Below are positions 35,194 to 43,947 of a stretch of DNA of 64,000 bases, piece after piece (positions within the stretch are counted from its first letter, which is position 1; every line of letters starts with the position of its first letter). Position numbers and translations under genes: made by a program. Source of the stretch: Clostridia bacterium. Its GTDB lineage: Bacteria; Bacillota; Clostridia; Oscillospirales; CAG-272. The stretch spans positions 35,508-99,507 of the forward strand of contig JAGARU010000061.1 in NCBI GenBank assembly GCA_017622085.1, given 5' to 3'. Under the pieces are notes generated by a model. It saw only the letters and a program-made list of their open reading frames with translations, did not search any database and was not told the DNA's origin.

Positions 35194-36354
35194 TTATTTG
35201 CGTTTAATACGAAGAACTCGGTAAAATTCGTCGCTTTCACTCTTTAATTTTTCCTCCGGTATGCGAATTTTAATCGCTTGGATTACACCCATAGCAAGGA
35301 AAAGAGTCAGCATGGAGGAGCCGCCGTAGCTAAGAAATGGAGAAGTAATGCCGATTACGGGCAGGATGCCAAGGCACATACCAATATTCACGGCGAACTC
35401 AAAGAACAAAAGCGTTGCAACGCCTACACAAACCATGTAGGTGGTTCGCCGTCCGGAAGCACGTCCTATGCGATAAATGCGAACCACCAGCACAGCAAGC
35501 GCAATAATATAGATTGCACCGGCCAGCATACCGAATTTTTCACACATGGCAGAAAACAGAAAATCGGACTGGACGACGGGTAAGATCTTATAGACGAATC
35601 CACCGCCAAAGCCCTCGCCGAAAAATCCGCCGTTCAAAATCGCCTCACGGCTGATCAGCGGCTGATAACCGTATCCGTAGGGATCCAACCAAGGATTGAA
35701 ACCTACTAAAATACGTTGTTGCTGATACTCCGACAAAAAGCTCCATAAAACAGGTGTAGAAACGACAAAAATTGCAAACACCGCAATAAAATACCGTTTG
35801 TTAAGGCCGGATGCATAGAGAATAACGGCCGTAATGACGATATACACTAAATCGGTGCCCAAATCTCCTGACAAAAGCACGTAACCGATGTAAATACCGG
35901 CATGGAGCAAAAGGCCAAGCAGAATGGGCAAGCGATTGATTTTGTCCTTTACAAGGCGAGCGTGGCGGGAAAGAGACAGAATGAAGAGAATCTTTGTAAA
36001 TTCAGCCACTTGAATATCCAAAGGAAAGCCGGGGATACGGATCCAGTTTTTATTGACACCATTTCCCTCGCCAAAAATCAAAAGAAGGGTTAGCGCTACA
36101 ACTGCCAGTGCAAAGGCGGCCAAAGCGATACGATTCATAGAGACACGATCGTAGTCGAGGAACATAATGACCATCATGGCAACCATGCCTACAGAAAAAG
36201 CAAAGGCCTGCACCAAGAGGCAGCGCAATTCAACGGAGGGCAAGCAGGCAGAAAGGGTCAGCAAGCTGAGGGCTGACATGATGATAACGCAAATTACGAT
36301 CGTCATGTCGGTCCTGAGCAGCTTTTCTTTGAAGCTGAGTCCCGTTTCTACCAT
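35194..36354 (-). CDS. rodA: SEDS-family peptidoglycan glycosyltransferase (RodA/FtsW/SpoVE)
   Basis: 386-residue polytopic membrane protein (about ten helices) that polymerises lipid II in cell-wall synthesis with a class B PBP. Diagnostic segments: NWIRIPGFPLDIQVAEFTK, QPLISREAILNGGFFGEGFG, QSDFLFSAMCEKFGMLAG and SPFLSYGGSSML. RodA is favoured over FtsW/SpoVE by similarity of these segments but the symbol is provisional. The ATG at 36354 follows GAAGGTG; the TTG at 36369 is less likely. It lies 21 nt after proS on the same transcript. Confidence 0.9.
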   Translation of the reverse strand: MVETGLSFKEKLLRTDMTIVICVIIMSALSLLTLSACLPSVELRCLLVQAFAFSVGMVAMMVIMFLDYDRVSMNRIALAAFALAVVALTLLLIFGEGNGVNKNWIRIPGFPLDIQVAEFTKILFILSLSRHARLVKDKINRLPILLGLLLHAGIYIGYVLLSGDLGTDLVYIVITAVILYASGLNKRYFIAVFAIFVVSTPVLWSFLSEYQQQRILVGFNPWLDPYGYGYQPLISREAILNGGFFGEGFGGGFVYKILPVVQSDFLFSAMCEKFGMLAGAIYIIALAVLVVRIYRIGRASGRRTTYMVCVGVATLLFFEFAVNIGMCLGILPVIGITSPFLSYGGSSMLTLFLAMGVIQAIKIRIPEEKLKSESDEFYRVLRIKRK

Positions 36355-36374
36355 AATGCACCTTCTCAAACGTT

Positions 36375-37814
36375 TTAGTAAGCCTTACCCCAGCAAACCA
36401 GAGTCTTTGCGGGCTTGCCGCAACATACGCACTTATCGGAGAGCTCTCTCTGCTCAAAGGGTATACAACGGGAACCTACACCGGTAAGCTCTTTCACCTT
36501 ATCCTCGCACTCCTCTTCACCACACCACATAGCGTAGACGAATCCGTCGCCCTTCTGCTCAAGCGTTGCGTTAATCTCATCAATGGAGGTACAATCGTAG
36601 CTATGAGCGGCACGGTTGGCAAGTGCCTTTTCATACATACCCTGACGAACCTCTTCCAACTTAGCTTTTACAGTTTCGTTCAGGTTTTCAAGGCTGACAA
36701 TGGACTTTTCACGGTTGTGACGGCTTACAAGCACGCACTGACCGTTTTCAATATCGCGGGGGCCGATTTCGAGACGGAGCGGAACACCCTTCATCTCATA
36801 TTCGGAGAATTTCCAGCCGGCCGAGTTATCCGAATCATCCAGCTTAACGCGGAAGTCGCGGGAAAGCATTTCCTTCAGCTCGTTTGCCTTCTCAAGGACG
36901 CCGGGCTTATGCTGTGCGATGGGCACAATTACAAGCTGGGTGGGAGCGACAGCCGGAGGAAGAACCAGACCGTTATCATCACCGTGGGTCATAATAATTG
37001 CACCAATCAGACGGGTAGTTACACCCCAAGAGGTCTGATGGGGATACTGGAGCTCGTTGTTTTTATCGGTATAACGGATATCGAAGGCTTTCGCAAAGCC
37101 GTCACCAAAGTAGTGAGAGGTACCGGCCTGAAGTGCCTTACCATCGTGCATCAATGCCTCGATAGCATAAGTAGCCTCGGCACCTGCAAACTTATCGCTC
37201 TCGGTCTTGGGACCCTTTACAACGGGCATCGCAAGATCGTGCTCGCAGAAGTTTGCATAGATGTTGAGCATCTGAAGAGTTTCTGCCTCAGCCTCCTCTG
37301 CGGTTGCGTGCATGGTGTGACCCTCCTGCCAGAGGAACTCACGGGTACGAAGGAAGGGTCTGGTATTCTTTTCCCAGCGAACAACGGAGCACCACTGATT
37401 GTAGAGCTTAGGAAGGTCGCGATAGGAGCGAATGATGTTGGCATAGTGCTCGCAGAACAGGGTCTCAGAGGTAGGACGGACGCACATTCTCTCGGCCAAA
37501 GGCTCTCCGCCTCCGCGCTCAACCCAAGCAACCTCGGGAGCAAAGCCTTCAACGTGATCCTTTTCCTTGTTCAGGAGAGTTTCGGGGATAAACATGGGCA
37601 TATACACGTTCTCGTGACCGGTTGCCTTGAAGCGAGAGTCTAAAATGCTCTGAATGTTCTCCCAAATTGCATAACCGTAAGGACGATAGATCATGCATCC
37701 CTTCACGCTGGAGTAATCAATCAAATCCGCTTTCTTTACAACGTCGGTGTACCATTTTGCAAAATCTACCTCCATGGAGGTGATCTGCTCTACTAATTTC
37801 TTGTCGTTTGCCAT
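36375..37814 (-). CDS. proS: Prolyl-tRNA synthetase (short, archaeal/eukaryote-like type)
   Basis: 479-residue class II synthetase. Motif 1 and 2 regions: [55 protein letters not shown]. Motif 3 is in [19 protein letters not shown]. The C-terminal extension has a zinc-type [18 protein letters not shown] tail ending in Tyr, diagnostic of the archaeal-type ProS that lacks the editing insertion. Promoter at 37858-37886, leader about 45 nt; too short for a T-box. Followed by rodA. Confidence 0.97.
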   Translation of the reverse strand: MANDKKLVEQITSMEVDFAKWYTDVVKKADLIDYSSVKGCMIYRPYGYAIWENIQSILDSRFKATGHENVYMPMFIPETLLNKEKDHVEGFAPEVAWVERGGGEPLAERMCVRPTSETLFCEHYANIIRSYRDLPKLYNQWCSVVRWEKNTRPFLRTREFLWQEGHTMHATAEEAEAETLQMLNIYANFCEHDLAMPVVKGPKTESDKFAGAEATYAIEALMHDGKALQAGTSHYFGDGFAKAFDIRYTDKNNELQYPHQTSWGVTTRLIGAIIMTHGDDNGLVLPPAVAPTQLVIVPIAQHKPGVLEKANELKEMLSRDFRVKLDDSDNSAGWKFSEYEMKGVPLRLEIGPRDIENGQCVLVSRHNREKSIVSLENLNETVKAKLEEVRQGMYEKALANRAAHSYDCTSIDEINATLEQKGDGFVYAMWCGEEECEDKVKELTGVGSRCIPFEQRELSDKCVCCGKPAKTLVCWGKAY

Positions 37815-37857
37815 TTTTGTTGCCTCTTTATCTAATGTTAAAGTTTATATTTATTCT

Positions 37858-37886
37858 ATTATACTACACGAAAGCCGCGAAGTCAA
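37858..37886 (-). promoter_or_regulatory. Sigma-A promoter of proS-rodA
   Basis: Minus strand: -35 TTGACT (37881-37886), 17-nt spacer, -10 TATAAT (37858-37863). Confidence 0.87.
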
Positions 37887-37913
37887 ATACTTTTGCCTTT
37901 TTTGCGAAAAAGC

Positions 37914-38462
37914 TTACTTTTCTTCGAGCTTTTCCTTGATTTTCTGCATGTCTAAAAGCATAGCCTCTTTTTTGCGAGGATCTCGCAGGAGGGCGGCTGG
38001 ATGATAGACTGCGCACATGGTATAGTCACCACGCTCAAACCACTTTCCATGCTCCTCGGTAATTTTAAAATCTTCTTTGATCAGACGCTTGGCAGAAATG
38101 CGGCCAAGACACGCGATGATTTTGGGACGGATGATCTTTACCTGCTCACGAAGATAACCGATGCACGCATCCTCCTCTGCCGGAAGCGGATCACGGTTCT
38201 TGGGAGGACGGCATTTCAGTATATTCGCAATGTATACGTCTTCTCTGGCAATGCCGACAGCTGCCAAATATTTATCAAGAAGCTTACCTGCCGCACCAAC
38301 GAACGGGGTGCCGGACAGATCCTCCTTCTCGCCGGGGGCTTCGCCTACAAACATAAGCTTGGCTTGCGGGTTTCCCGTGCCGAATACACAGTTGGTTCTT
38401 GTTTTATGTAGCTCACATTTGGTGCAAGAGCTACAGATGTTATGAAGTTTTTCTAAGGGCAT
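37914..38462 (-). CDS. Uracil-DNA glycosylase, family 4 (iron-sulfur)
   Basis: 182-residue base-excision repair enzyme that removes uracil from DNA. Family 4 features: N-terminal cluster ligands in CSSCTKCELHKTRTNCVFG, the active-site segment VGEAPGEKEDLSGTPFVG with GEAPGEKED (about 40-48), NILKCRPPKNRDP, and the C-terminal YHPAALLRDP (HPAA motif). Two further cysteines complete a 4Fe-4S site. Upstream extended -10 at 38495-38503. Gap to proS downstream contains the proS promoter, so the two are separate units. Confidence 0.95.
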   Translation of the reverse strand: MPLEKLHNICSSCTKCELHKTRTNCVFGTGNPQAKLMFVGEAPGEKEDLSGTPFVGAAGKLLDKYLAAVGIAREDVYIANILKCRPPKNRDPLPAEEDACIGYLREQVKIIRPKIIACLGRISAKRLIKEDFKITEEHGKWFERGDYTMCAVYHPAALLRDPRKKEAMLLDMQKIKEKLEEK

Positions 38463-38494
38463 AGTCTGCCTCCCTGTGTTTTAATAACACCCCT

Positions 38495-38523
38495 ATTATA
38501 ACATACTTTAACTCCTATAGGAA
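38495..38523 (-). promoter_or_regulatory. Extended -10 promoter of the UDG gene with overlapping palindrome
   Basis: Minus strand TGTTATAAT (38495-38503). The -35 position (TTCCTA, 38518-38523) overlaps a perfect 10-nt palindrome TCCTATAGGA (38513-38522), which may be an operator or coincidence. Confidence 0.5.
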
Positions 38524-38539
38524 GGTGTTTTTTCGTTTT

Positions 38540-38869
38540 TTATGCGAGTTTTCCGAGAATTTCCACGGCATTTTTGTCACAGATTGGCCGACAACGTTCA
38601 ATAATACGGATCAGATATGTGAAATTCATCGTTAGGAAGGCAAATTCCCGAAGACACGGAAAGCGCGGAAGGGTGCTTGGGCGAAGTGTTCCTTCCGTGG
38701 CAAGCAAATAATACATATCCTGTTCGACATCCTTATAGGCACTGCTATCACCGGTATAGCCATCATCGGACAAATGACGGCAAAGAAGCAAAAGGTTCTC
38801 CAGCCTTTCTACGCAGAATATATTTTTTGGTTCTGTTCGGTCGAAATCAAGCGCAGGACGTTCTCTCAT
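38540..38869 (-). CDS. Hypothetical protein, 109 residues
   Basis: I do not recognise this protein. It is soluble, without signal peptide, membrane helix or known motif; mostly alpha-helical by appearance, with ERLENLLLLCRHLSDDGYTG, a tyrosine-rich DMYYLL segment, and FAFLTMNFTYLIRIIERC near the C terminus; four cysteines. Coding status is supported by a strong ribosome site (GGAGGTGACT) at the ATG 38869, which sits in an otherwise non-coding gap. The longer open frame to 38920 has no ribosome site. It lies upstream of the UDG gene on the same strand but with a separate promoter between. Confidence 0.65.
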   Translation of the reverse strand: MRERPALDFDRTEPKNIFCVERLENLLLLCRHLSDDGYTGDSSAYKDVEQDMYYLLATEGTLRPSTLPRFPCLREFAFLTMNFTYLIRIIERCRPICDKNAVEILGKLA

Positions 38870-38970
38870 AGTCACCTCCAGGATTTTTACCAGTATAATC
38901 TTCTTTTCGGCATTTGCCAATATTTTACCGCTAAGGAATTTTTATGCGAAAGCGACAATATAATTTAACA

Positions 38971-38997
38971 AAAAAAAGGCGCTTGACTAACAAGCGC
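38971..38997 (-). terminator. Leftward hairpin with T-run, upstream of the SLH gene
   Basis: GCGCTTG-5 nt-CAAGCGC (38979-38997) with A9 on the plus strand, so a terminator for leftward (minus-strand) transcription. On the plus strand it sits at the very 5' end of the SLH mRNA, between a -10 like TATAAT (38959-38964) and the ribosome site. Confidence 0.6.
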
Positions 38998-39011
38998 AGA
39001 TGGGAGATGTT

Positions 39012-40313
39012 ATGAAACTAAAAAAGAAATTGATGGGAGTCGCATGCGTCGCGGCCGTGCTGATAGCAATTTTGGTGTTTGTCGAAGCGGGCGCGGATTA
39101 CAGTGGCAGTGGACTGATTTCTCCATCGTGCGCCGTCCTGGCGGAGGAGAACGGAATGATCAAATGCGGGCTCAAATACGGAGGGATTGAATTCACCAAA
39201 GAGGACTTTACCACGGCGTTGGGCACCGAAGCTCTCACATCCATTACCGTACAGGAGCTTCCTCCAACAAACGAGGGTACACTTATGCTGGCCGGCACTT
39301 ACGTGGTAAAAAACCAGGTAATTCCTGCTGAAAACTTGGGAGAGCTCAAATTCGTATCCTCAAACGATGGTCCTGCAGAAAGCGCATTCGTCTTTTCCGC
39401 CAACAACAACGAATACAGCACAACGTGTTCCCTGATCTTTACGGAAAGCGTTAATTTCGCCCCCTCCTTCTCCTCAAGCGAAGCTTTGGAGGTATGGACG
39501 CAACGGAATATCGCCTGCTTTGGAACATTGCATGCGAAGGATCCGGAGGGAGATGCCCTTCGATATGAAATTGTTTCGTATCCAAAAAAGGGACTTTTGA
39601 CCCTGGACACAAAAACCGGTCAGTATCAGTTTTCACCTTATGCCAACATGAAAGGCGTTGACTCTTTTGAGTATTGCGTTTGGGATAGCTACGGAAACCG
39701 CTCCGAAATTGTCACGGTCGCCATTGAAATCGACCGTGCGGCAAGCAATTTGGTGTTTGTCGATATGCAGGAAAATCCAGCGCACAATGCAGCGATTTTG
39801 GCAACCGCAGAAAATCACCTGGACTACACGGAAGTTAACGGAAAATACTACTTTTCCCCCAATGAAACGGTTTCCCGTGAGGACTTTCTTGTAATGACCA
39901 TGAATCTCTTCGGCGCTAAAAACGTACCGGAAATCAAAAGCAGCGGTTTCACTGACGACTCCGAAATTTCGACAAGCGCCAAAGGTTATGTGGCATCTGC
40001 CTATTTTCTTGGAATTGTATCCGGAGATATCGAAAATGGAAAAATTTACTTCCGCCCACAGGATGCGATCACGAAGGCCGAAGCCGCCGTCATGGTAAAT
40101 AACATCCTCGGCTTTGAGCCCACGGTTTCTGCCAGCACGTTCTCAGATGCAGACGAAATTCCCGTCTGGGCAGAAAGCTCCCTGTGCGCATTAACCGAGC
40201 TTGGAATTTTAAAAACAGAATCCACCGGAAACATCGGAGCGAACGACACCTTGACCAAGGCGCAGGTGGCACAAATCATTATGTCTTTGATACAATACAC
40301 CGGAAAACAATAA
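39012..40313 (+). CDS. Secreted SLH-domain protein with cadherin-like domain
   Basis: 433 residues. N-terminal signal/anchor (KLKKKLMGVACVAAVLIAIL, then AGADY), an N-terminal domain of unknown type (about 35-150), a cadherin/Ig-like repeat (about 165-240; ACFGTLHAKDPEGDALRYEI, FSPYANMKGVDSFEYCV), and S-layer homology modules at the C terminus (SREDFLVMTMNLFG, ITKAEAAVMVNNILG, LTKAQVAQIIMSLIQ) that anchor to secondary wall polymer. Two to three SLH repeats, partly degenerate. The ATG at 39012 is set by GGGAG 5 nt upstream. Role: surface scaffold or adhesin (inference). Confidence 0.85.
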   Translation: MKLKKKLMGVACVAAVLIAILVFVEAGADYSGSGLISPSCAVLAEENGMIKCGLKYGGIEFTKEDFTTALGTEALTSITVQELPPTNEGTLMLAGTYVVKNQVIPAENLGELKFVSSNDGPAESAFVFSANNNEYSTTCSLIFTESVNFAPSFSSSEALEVWTQRNIACFGTLHAKDPEGDALRYEIVSYPKKGLLTLDTKTGQYQFSPYANMKGVDSFEYCVWDSYGNRSEIVTVAIEIDRAASNLVFVDMQENPAHNAAILATAENHLDYTEVNGKYYFSPNETVSREDFLVMTMNLFGAKNVPEIKSSGFTDDSEISTSAKGYVASAYFLGIVSGDIENGKIYFRPQDAITKAEAAVMVNNILGFEPTVSASTFSDADEIPVWAESSLCALTELGILKTESTGNIGANDTLTKAQVAQIIMSLIQYTGKQ

Positions 40314-40316
40314 AAC

Positions 40317-40348
40317 AAGAAGCGAACCTCCACGGTTCGCTTCTTTTC
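40317..40348. terminator. Bidirectional intrinsic terminator
   Basis: AAGAAGCGAACC-5 nt-GGTTCGCTTCTT, between convergent SLH and VanY genes. Confidence 0.93.
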
Positions 40349-40350
40349 TG

Positions 40351-41229
40351 TTAATCGAATTCTGCTACCATCGGCTCTACCGTGACAAGACAATATCCAG
40401 TGTTGTCGAGGGAAACCGTGCACGACGCGAAGTGATCCGGCAAAACGATTGCTTCGGGGTGCTGACGGGAAATAAGATACCCGCCATACTCGTACCAGTC
40501 GCCAATTGACAAGGATTCAATGTATTCTTCCAGAACCATGCCGCTTTTATAAATAATTTCGGCGTGCGGCACGCCCACGTAACGGATGTGCCACGGCTCA
40601 TACGTAATTCCAGTCACATCGAATGAACACAGTGGGTAACGGATAATAAAGCCGTACTTATAACAATGATTGTTTACGTGACGCCCGGTCGGGGTCTTCA
40701 GGAAGGAGCGTCCGCCATAACCCTCAACGCCCACGTCGATACCCAACCCAAACTGGTGCTCGCTGGCACCAACGGCAGCCGCAGTGTCTCCTTTCGAGGT
40801 AGATATTACATCCTGTTGATGATCCGCGCTCCGATAGGCGCTGACAACAGAGAGAGACTCGCCGTATAGCTCGTAGATGTGCTGATCCATCAAAGTCAGC
40901 GCTTCCAGCATACAAGCATTGATCTGCTTATCGCCATACGGAACAAGCTCAGGCTTTACATCCGCGGGAATTGTATATTGACCGTTGATGAGCATAGCAG
41001 AGTCATCGATTGTTACATCTCCACGGGTAGACAGCTGTTCGAGAGTATACGACGAAAAGGACAAGCCCTCCACGTTCGCTTGCGGGAGCTTGTAATTGCG
41101 GGTCAGACGAGCAAAATACTCAAAGCCGATATAAACAAAATCCGATTTATACGTAACGAAGAAGACTGCTCCGGAGATGAAGAGAACCGATGCCATAACC
41201 AAGGCAATAATCTTTAACCGTTTCTTCAT
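40351..41229 (-). CDS. M15-family D-alanyl-D-alanine carboxypeptidase (VanY/DacB-like)
   Basis: 292 residues with an N-terminal membrane anchor (about 5-27). The M15B catalytic domain shows SAYRSADHQQDV, ASEHQFGLGIDVGV (zinc His and Asp) and YEPWHIRYVG (zinc His), all intact. It trims D-Ala from peptidoglycan stem peptides outside the cell; no vancomycin-resistance genes are near, so a wall-maintenance role is more likely. The C-terminal 70 residues are a small extra domain. 7 nt after the rqcH stop on the same strand. Confidence 0.92.
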   Translation of the reverse strand: MKKRLKIIALVMASVLFISGAVFFVTYKSDFVYIGFEYFARLTRNYKLPQANVEGLSFSSYTLEQLSTRGDVTIDDSAMLINGQYTIPADVKPELVPYGDKQINACMLEALTLMDQHIYELYGESLSVVSAYRSADHQQDVISTSKGDTAAAVGASEHQFGLGIDVGVEGYGGRSFLKTPTGRHVNNHCYKYGFIIRYPLCSFDVTGITYEPWHIRYVGVPHAEIIYKSGMVLEEYIESLSIGDWYEYGGYLISRQHPEAIVLPDHFASCTVSLDNTGYCLVTVEPMVAEFD

Positions 41230-41236
41230 GATTCGC

Positions 41237-42988
41237 TCACTTTTGCTTCATTTGAAGTATTTTTTCTTCCTTTGGGGTAACGTATGCGCTCCAATTCACG
41301 TGGTAGATCACGTAGCCGGGCTTAGCACCGGCAGGCTTTTTGATGTGACGAATTTGCGTATAGTCTACCGGAACGTTGACGCCCTCGGATACAGTAGAAT
41401 AATAAGCGGCAATTTCAGCGGCCTCGGTGAAGTCAATGGCATCCGGTTCTTCCCCGTTTGACTGCATCACAACGTGGGAGCCGGGTGCATTTTTCACATG
41501 GAACCACCAGTCGCTGCGCTCAGCGAGCTTCATGGTGAGGTAGTCGTTTTGCAAGTTGTTACGGCCGCACAGAACGGTGTATCCATTGGTAGTGCGGAAG
41601 CGCATCAGCTTGGGTGCGCTATTCTTCTTTTGTGTATAGTTCTTCATACGAGAGGCATATCCGGCGTGATACAGCTCATCCCGAATTTCACTAAGATCCT
41701 GCTCAGTCTCGGCTCTCGTCAGCGCATCAAAGACGGTTGCAATGTAGTTCAGCTCGCGCTCACCGTTCTCCAGTTGAAGTGTCAGTGCATCTTTTGCGGT
41801 TTTACTTTTATTATAACGCTTATAATATCGCTGTGCATTTTGAGAGGGAGATAGGCGGATGTCTAACGGAATTTCAACAACAGGCATCGCCTCATCGTAA
41901 TAGTTGCACACGCGGGCAACGGAGTCACCCCGCTTGATCGCATAGAGGTTACCGATCAAAAGATCTCCCCAAAGTTTATACTCTTCGCCGTGCACACATT
42001 CATCCAGCTCGTCGCGCTGAATCCCCATCTTCTTGCGAATGCGAGCCTCTGCATTAGACAAAAGTCGAAATATGTCGGCCGCCTTTTGGTGAACTCGTTC
42101 GTTTCGACTTTTCTTGTCGTAAAAGTCATCCAGCATTTCGCCGAAGGACGGATATTCTACAATCGTAAAACCGGATGCATAGGAGCCGAATCGAAGATAG
42201 GAATAGTCCAGCATTTTATTTTCTGCATCCGTCAAAATGCAAGGTGTTGCCTCTTCACTACCCGCAAAAGAAACAGAAGAAATCAGTTGGTGCGCAAGGC
42301 TTTCCGGTGTTGTATCATCCATGGATGAATCGGTTCTTCCGCCAGCGCGGAATGCAATTTCGCGAGCATTTCCGGCGGAGATCCCCATAAAGGTTCCGGT
42401 GATCCACTTCTCTATTCTCTGCGAAGGATCGGCCTTGATCACATGTTCTACAATTGCCTTTTCATCACAAGCACGCGGATCCAGCTTTTCCTGCGAAGGG
42501 GGAAGCTCGTAGATCATACCGGGGAGTACCTGGCGCTTTTGGCTGGTCGAGAAGTCCACGTTTTTCATAGCGCAGAGAATTTTACGAGAGGCATCCGTCA
42601 GCATAAGATTGCTGAATTTGCCCATAATCTCAACGATCAGATACTTTTTGGTCTCATATCCCATCTCGTCGTAGCAATCAAACTCCAGCTCGGCAACACG
42701 CTCAAAGCCGATCTGGCGGGCAAAGTTCAATTTCCCGCCCAAAAGATGCTTGCGCATGATCATACAAAACAGCGGCGCTGTAGCCGGATTCTCCTTTTGC
42801 GCGCGAGAAAAATGAAGGCGCGGATAGTTAGAGCCGACGTTGATCAAGAGCCGTTCGGATCTTCCGCCGCCTCGAAGAGTAATCATCAGCTCGTCGTTTT
42901 GGGGTTGATAGATCTTTTCTATTTTGTTAACGCCGGAGCAGTTGATCTCACGAACAACTGCGGCGAGCATGCCGGCATCGTATGCCAT
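41237..42988 (-). CDS. rqcH: NFACT-family ribosome quality-control protein RqcH
   Basis: 583 residues (older name: fibronectin-binding protein FbpA). N-terminal NFACT-N (MAYDAGMLAAVVREIN, KIEKIYQPQNDELMI, PRLHFS), helix-hairpin-helix and coiled-coil middle (about 330-430), and NFACT-R with FRTTNGYTVLCGRNNLQNDYL, WWFHVKNAPGSHV. It binds stalled 50S subunits and adds C-terminal alanine tails to nascent chains. The N-terminal DR motif region is NVGSNYPRLHFSRAQKENP, consistent with an active member. Followed by the VanY-like gene. Confidence 0.95.
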   Translation of the reverse strand: MAYDAGMLAAVVREINCSGVNKIEKIYQPQNDELMITLRGGGRSERLLINVGSNYPRLHFSRAQKENPATAPLFCMIMRKHLLGGKLNFARQIGFERVAELEFDCYDEMGYETKKYLIVEIMGKFSNLMLTDASRKILCAMKNVDFSTSQKRQVLPGMIYELPPSQEKLDPRACDEKAIVEHVIKADPSQRIEKWITGTFMGISAGNAREIAFRAGGRTDSSMDDTTPESLAHQLISSVSFAGSEEATPCILTDAENKMLDYSYLRFGSYASGFTIVEYPSFGEMLDDFYDKKSRNERVHQKAADIFRLLSNAEARIRKKMGIQRDELDECVHGEEYKLWGDLLIGNLYAIKRGDSVARVCNYYDEAMPVVEIPLDIRLSPSQNAQRYYKRYNKSKTAKDALTLQLENGERELNYIATVFDALTRAETEQDLSEIRDELYHAGYASRMKNYTQKKNSAPKLMRFRTTNGYTVLCGRNNLQNDYLTMKLAERSDWWFHVKNAPGSHVVMQSNGEEPDAIDFTEAAEIAAYYSTVSEGVNVPVDYTQIRHIKKPAGAKPGYVIYHVNWSAYVTPKEEKILQMKQK

Positions 42989-43009
42989 AGTTCCTCCCGG
43001 ATCGCGACC

Positions 43010-43699
43010 TTATTCTTCCCGGTAGCAAACGTAGTAGTAAGACTTTCCCACATAAGTAAAGCCGCACTTCTCTGCTACGCGGCGCGATGCTATATTTTTC
43101 ACATTGCAGTTATAGGTTACACGGTATCCTTGCGCCGAAAGCACTTTTGCCAAGCGGGCCGTATTTGCGGCAGAATATCCGCGGCGTCGGTAGGCCGGAG
43201 CGGTTTCCGTGTTCAGCTCCCGTTCATCCCCATCCTCATCGTAGGGGTTGATGCAAGCAAGAGAGACGACCTTACCATCTTCCACAATGATGGACTTGAG
43301 GTCTTCCGTTTCTTCTTCGAAGTCATAGGTGGTGCAGTTGCCAAGACCCTTCGGCAAAGCAGAAATCACCTGTGCCTTGGGCGAGAGTATCAAATCGGGG
43401 ATTTTTGTGTGATCCGTGGCCTCGTAATTCAGAATATAGCTCTCGCACCGCTTGTCCGGGCGATAGCCCCATGAGGTAACCACGGGGCGCAAAGCTCTGT
43501 CGAGATAGTGAAGCGCATCCGGAGAAAACGGATCGTCGGAAAACCGGGCTTCCAGCTCGCGGGCAATGGACTCCGTTTTTCGATAAGTCGTAATTGTGAC
43601 CTGCCCGTCGCGATCCACACGGATCTCAATCGGAATGGCGACGTCAGGATATTCCGAGAAGAAAAACTCCTCAAAGTCTTCGTCTTCAAAACGGATCAT
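43010..43699 (-). CDS. GNAT-family N-acetyltransferase
   Basis: 229 residues. The C-terminal half carries the acetyl-CoA site (TAPAYRRRGYSAANTARLAK, about 178-197) and the typical NVKNIASRRVAEKCGFTYVG tail; the N-terminal half (very acidic, DEDFEEFFFSEYPD) is not recognisable. Substrate unknown. ATG at 43699 from GAGGT with 7-nt spacing. 21 nt upstream of rqcH on the same strand. Confidence 0.85.
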   Translation of the reverse strand: MIRFEDEDFEEFFFSEYPDVAIPIEIRVDRDGQVTITTYRKTESIARELEARFSDDPFSPDALHYLDRALRPVVTSWGYRPDKRCESYILNYEATDHTKIPDLILSPKAQVISALPKGLGNCTTYDFEEETEDLKSIIVEDGKVVSLACINPYDEDGDERELNTETAPAYRRRGYSAANTARLAKVLSAQGYRVTYNCNVKNIASRRVAEKCGFTYVGKSYYYVCYREE

Positions 43700-43865
43700 G
43701 GTTTTTACCTCGCTGTTTTTCAATACAAATCTATTTTACACCCATCGTACAGGGTTTGTCAACCGATTCTTACCGGCTTAACAGTTATTTCCCCCGTTAG
43801 AAACATTTGAGTTGTGAAAAATTCGTTACAAATAATTATAATCTATAGATTTTTTCGTTTGGATA

Positions 43866-43874
43866 TGCTATAAT
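43866..43874 (+). promoter_or_regulatory. Extended -10 promoter of lon
   Basis: TGCTATAAT (43866-43874) with a weak -35. No CIRCE or CtsR box is seen in the 250-nt region, so control by HrcA or CtsR is not supported. Confidence 0.6.
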
Positions 43875-43947
43875 AGGCAATATGGACTCCGCTTATGCAT
43901 GCGCGAGGCCATGAGCAAACACTTTTCACAGGAGGTCGCCACGGAAT

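Noticed and set aside
37815..37913. T-box upstream of proS, or upstream of gltX/glnS
   Set aside because: Leaders are under 60 nt and show no T-box core (no TGGNACCGCG-like sequence) or specifier stem.
40351..41229. Vancomycin resistance gene vanY
   Set aside because: Only the M15 carboxypeptidase is present; no vanH/A/X or two-component genes nearby, and M15 enzymes are common housekeeping wall enzymes.
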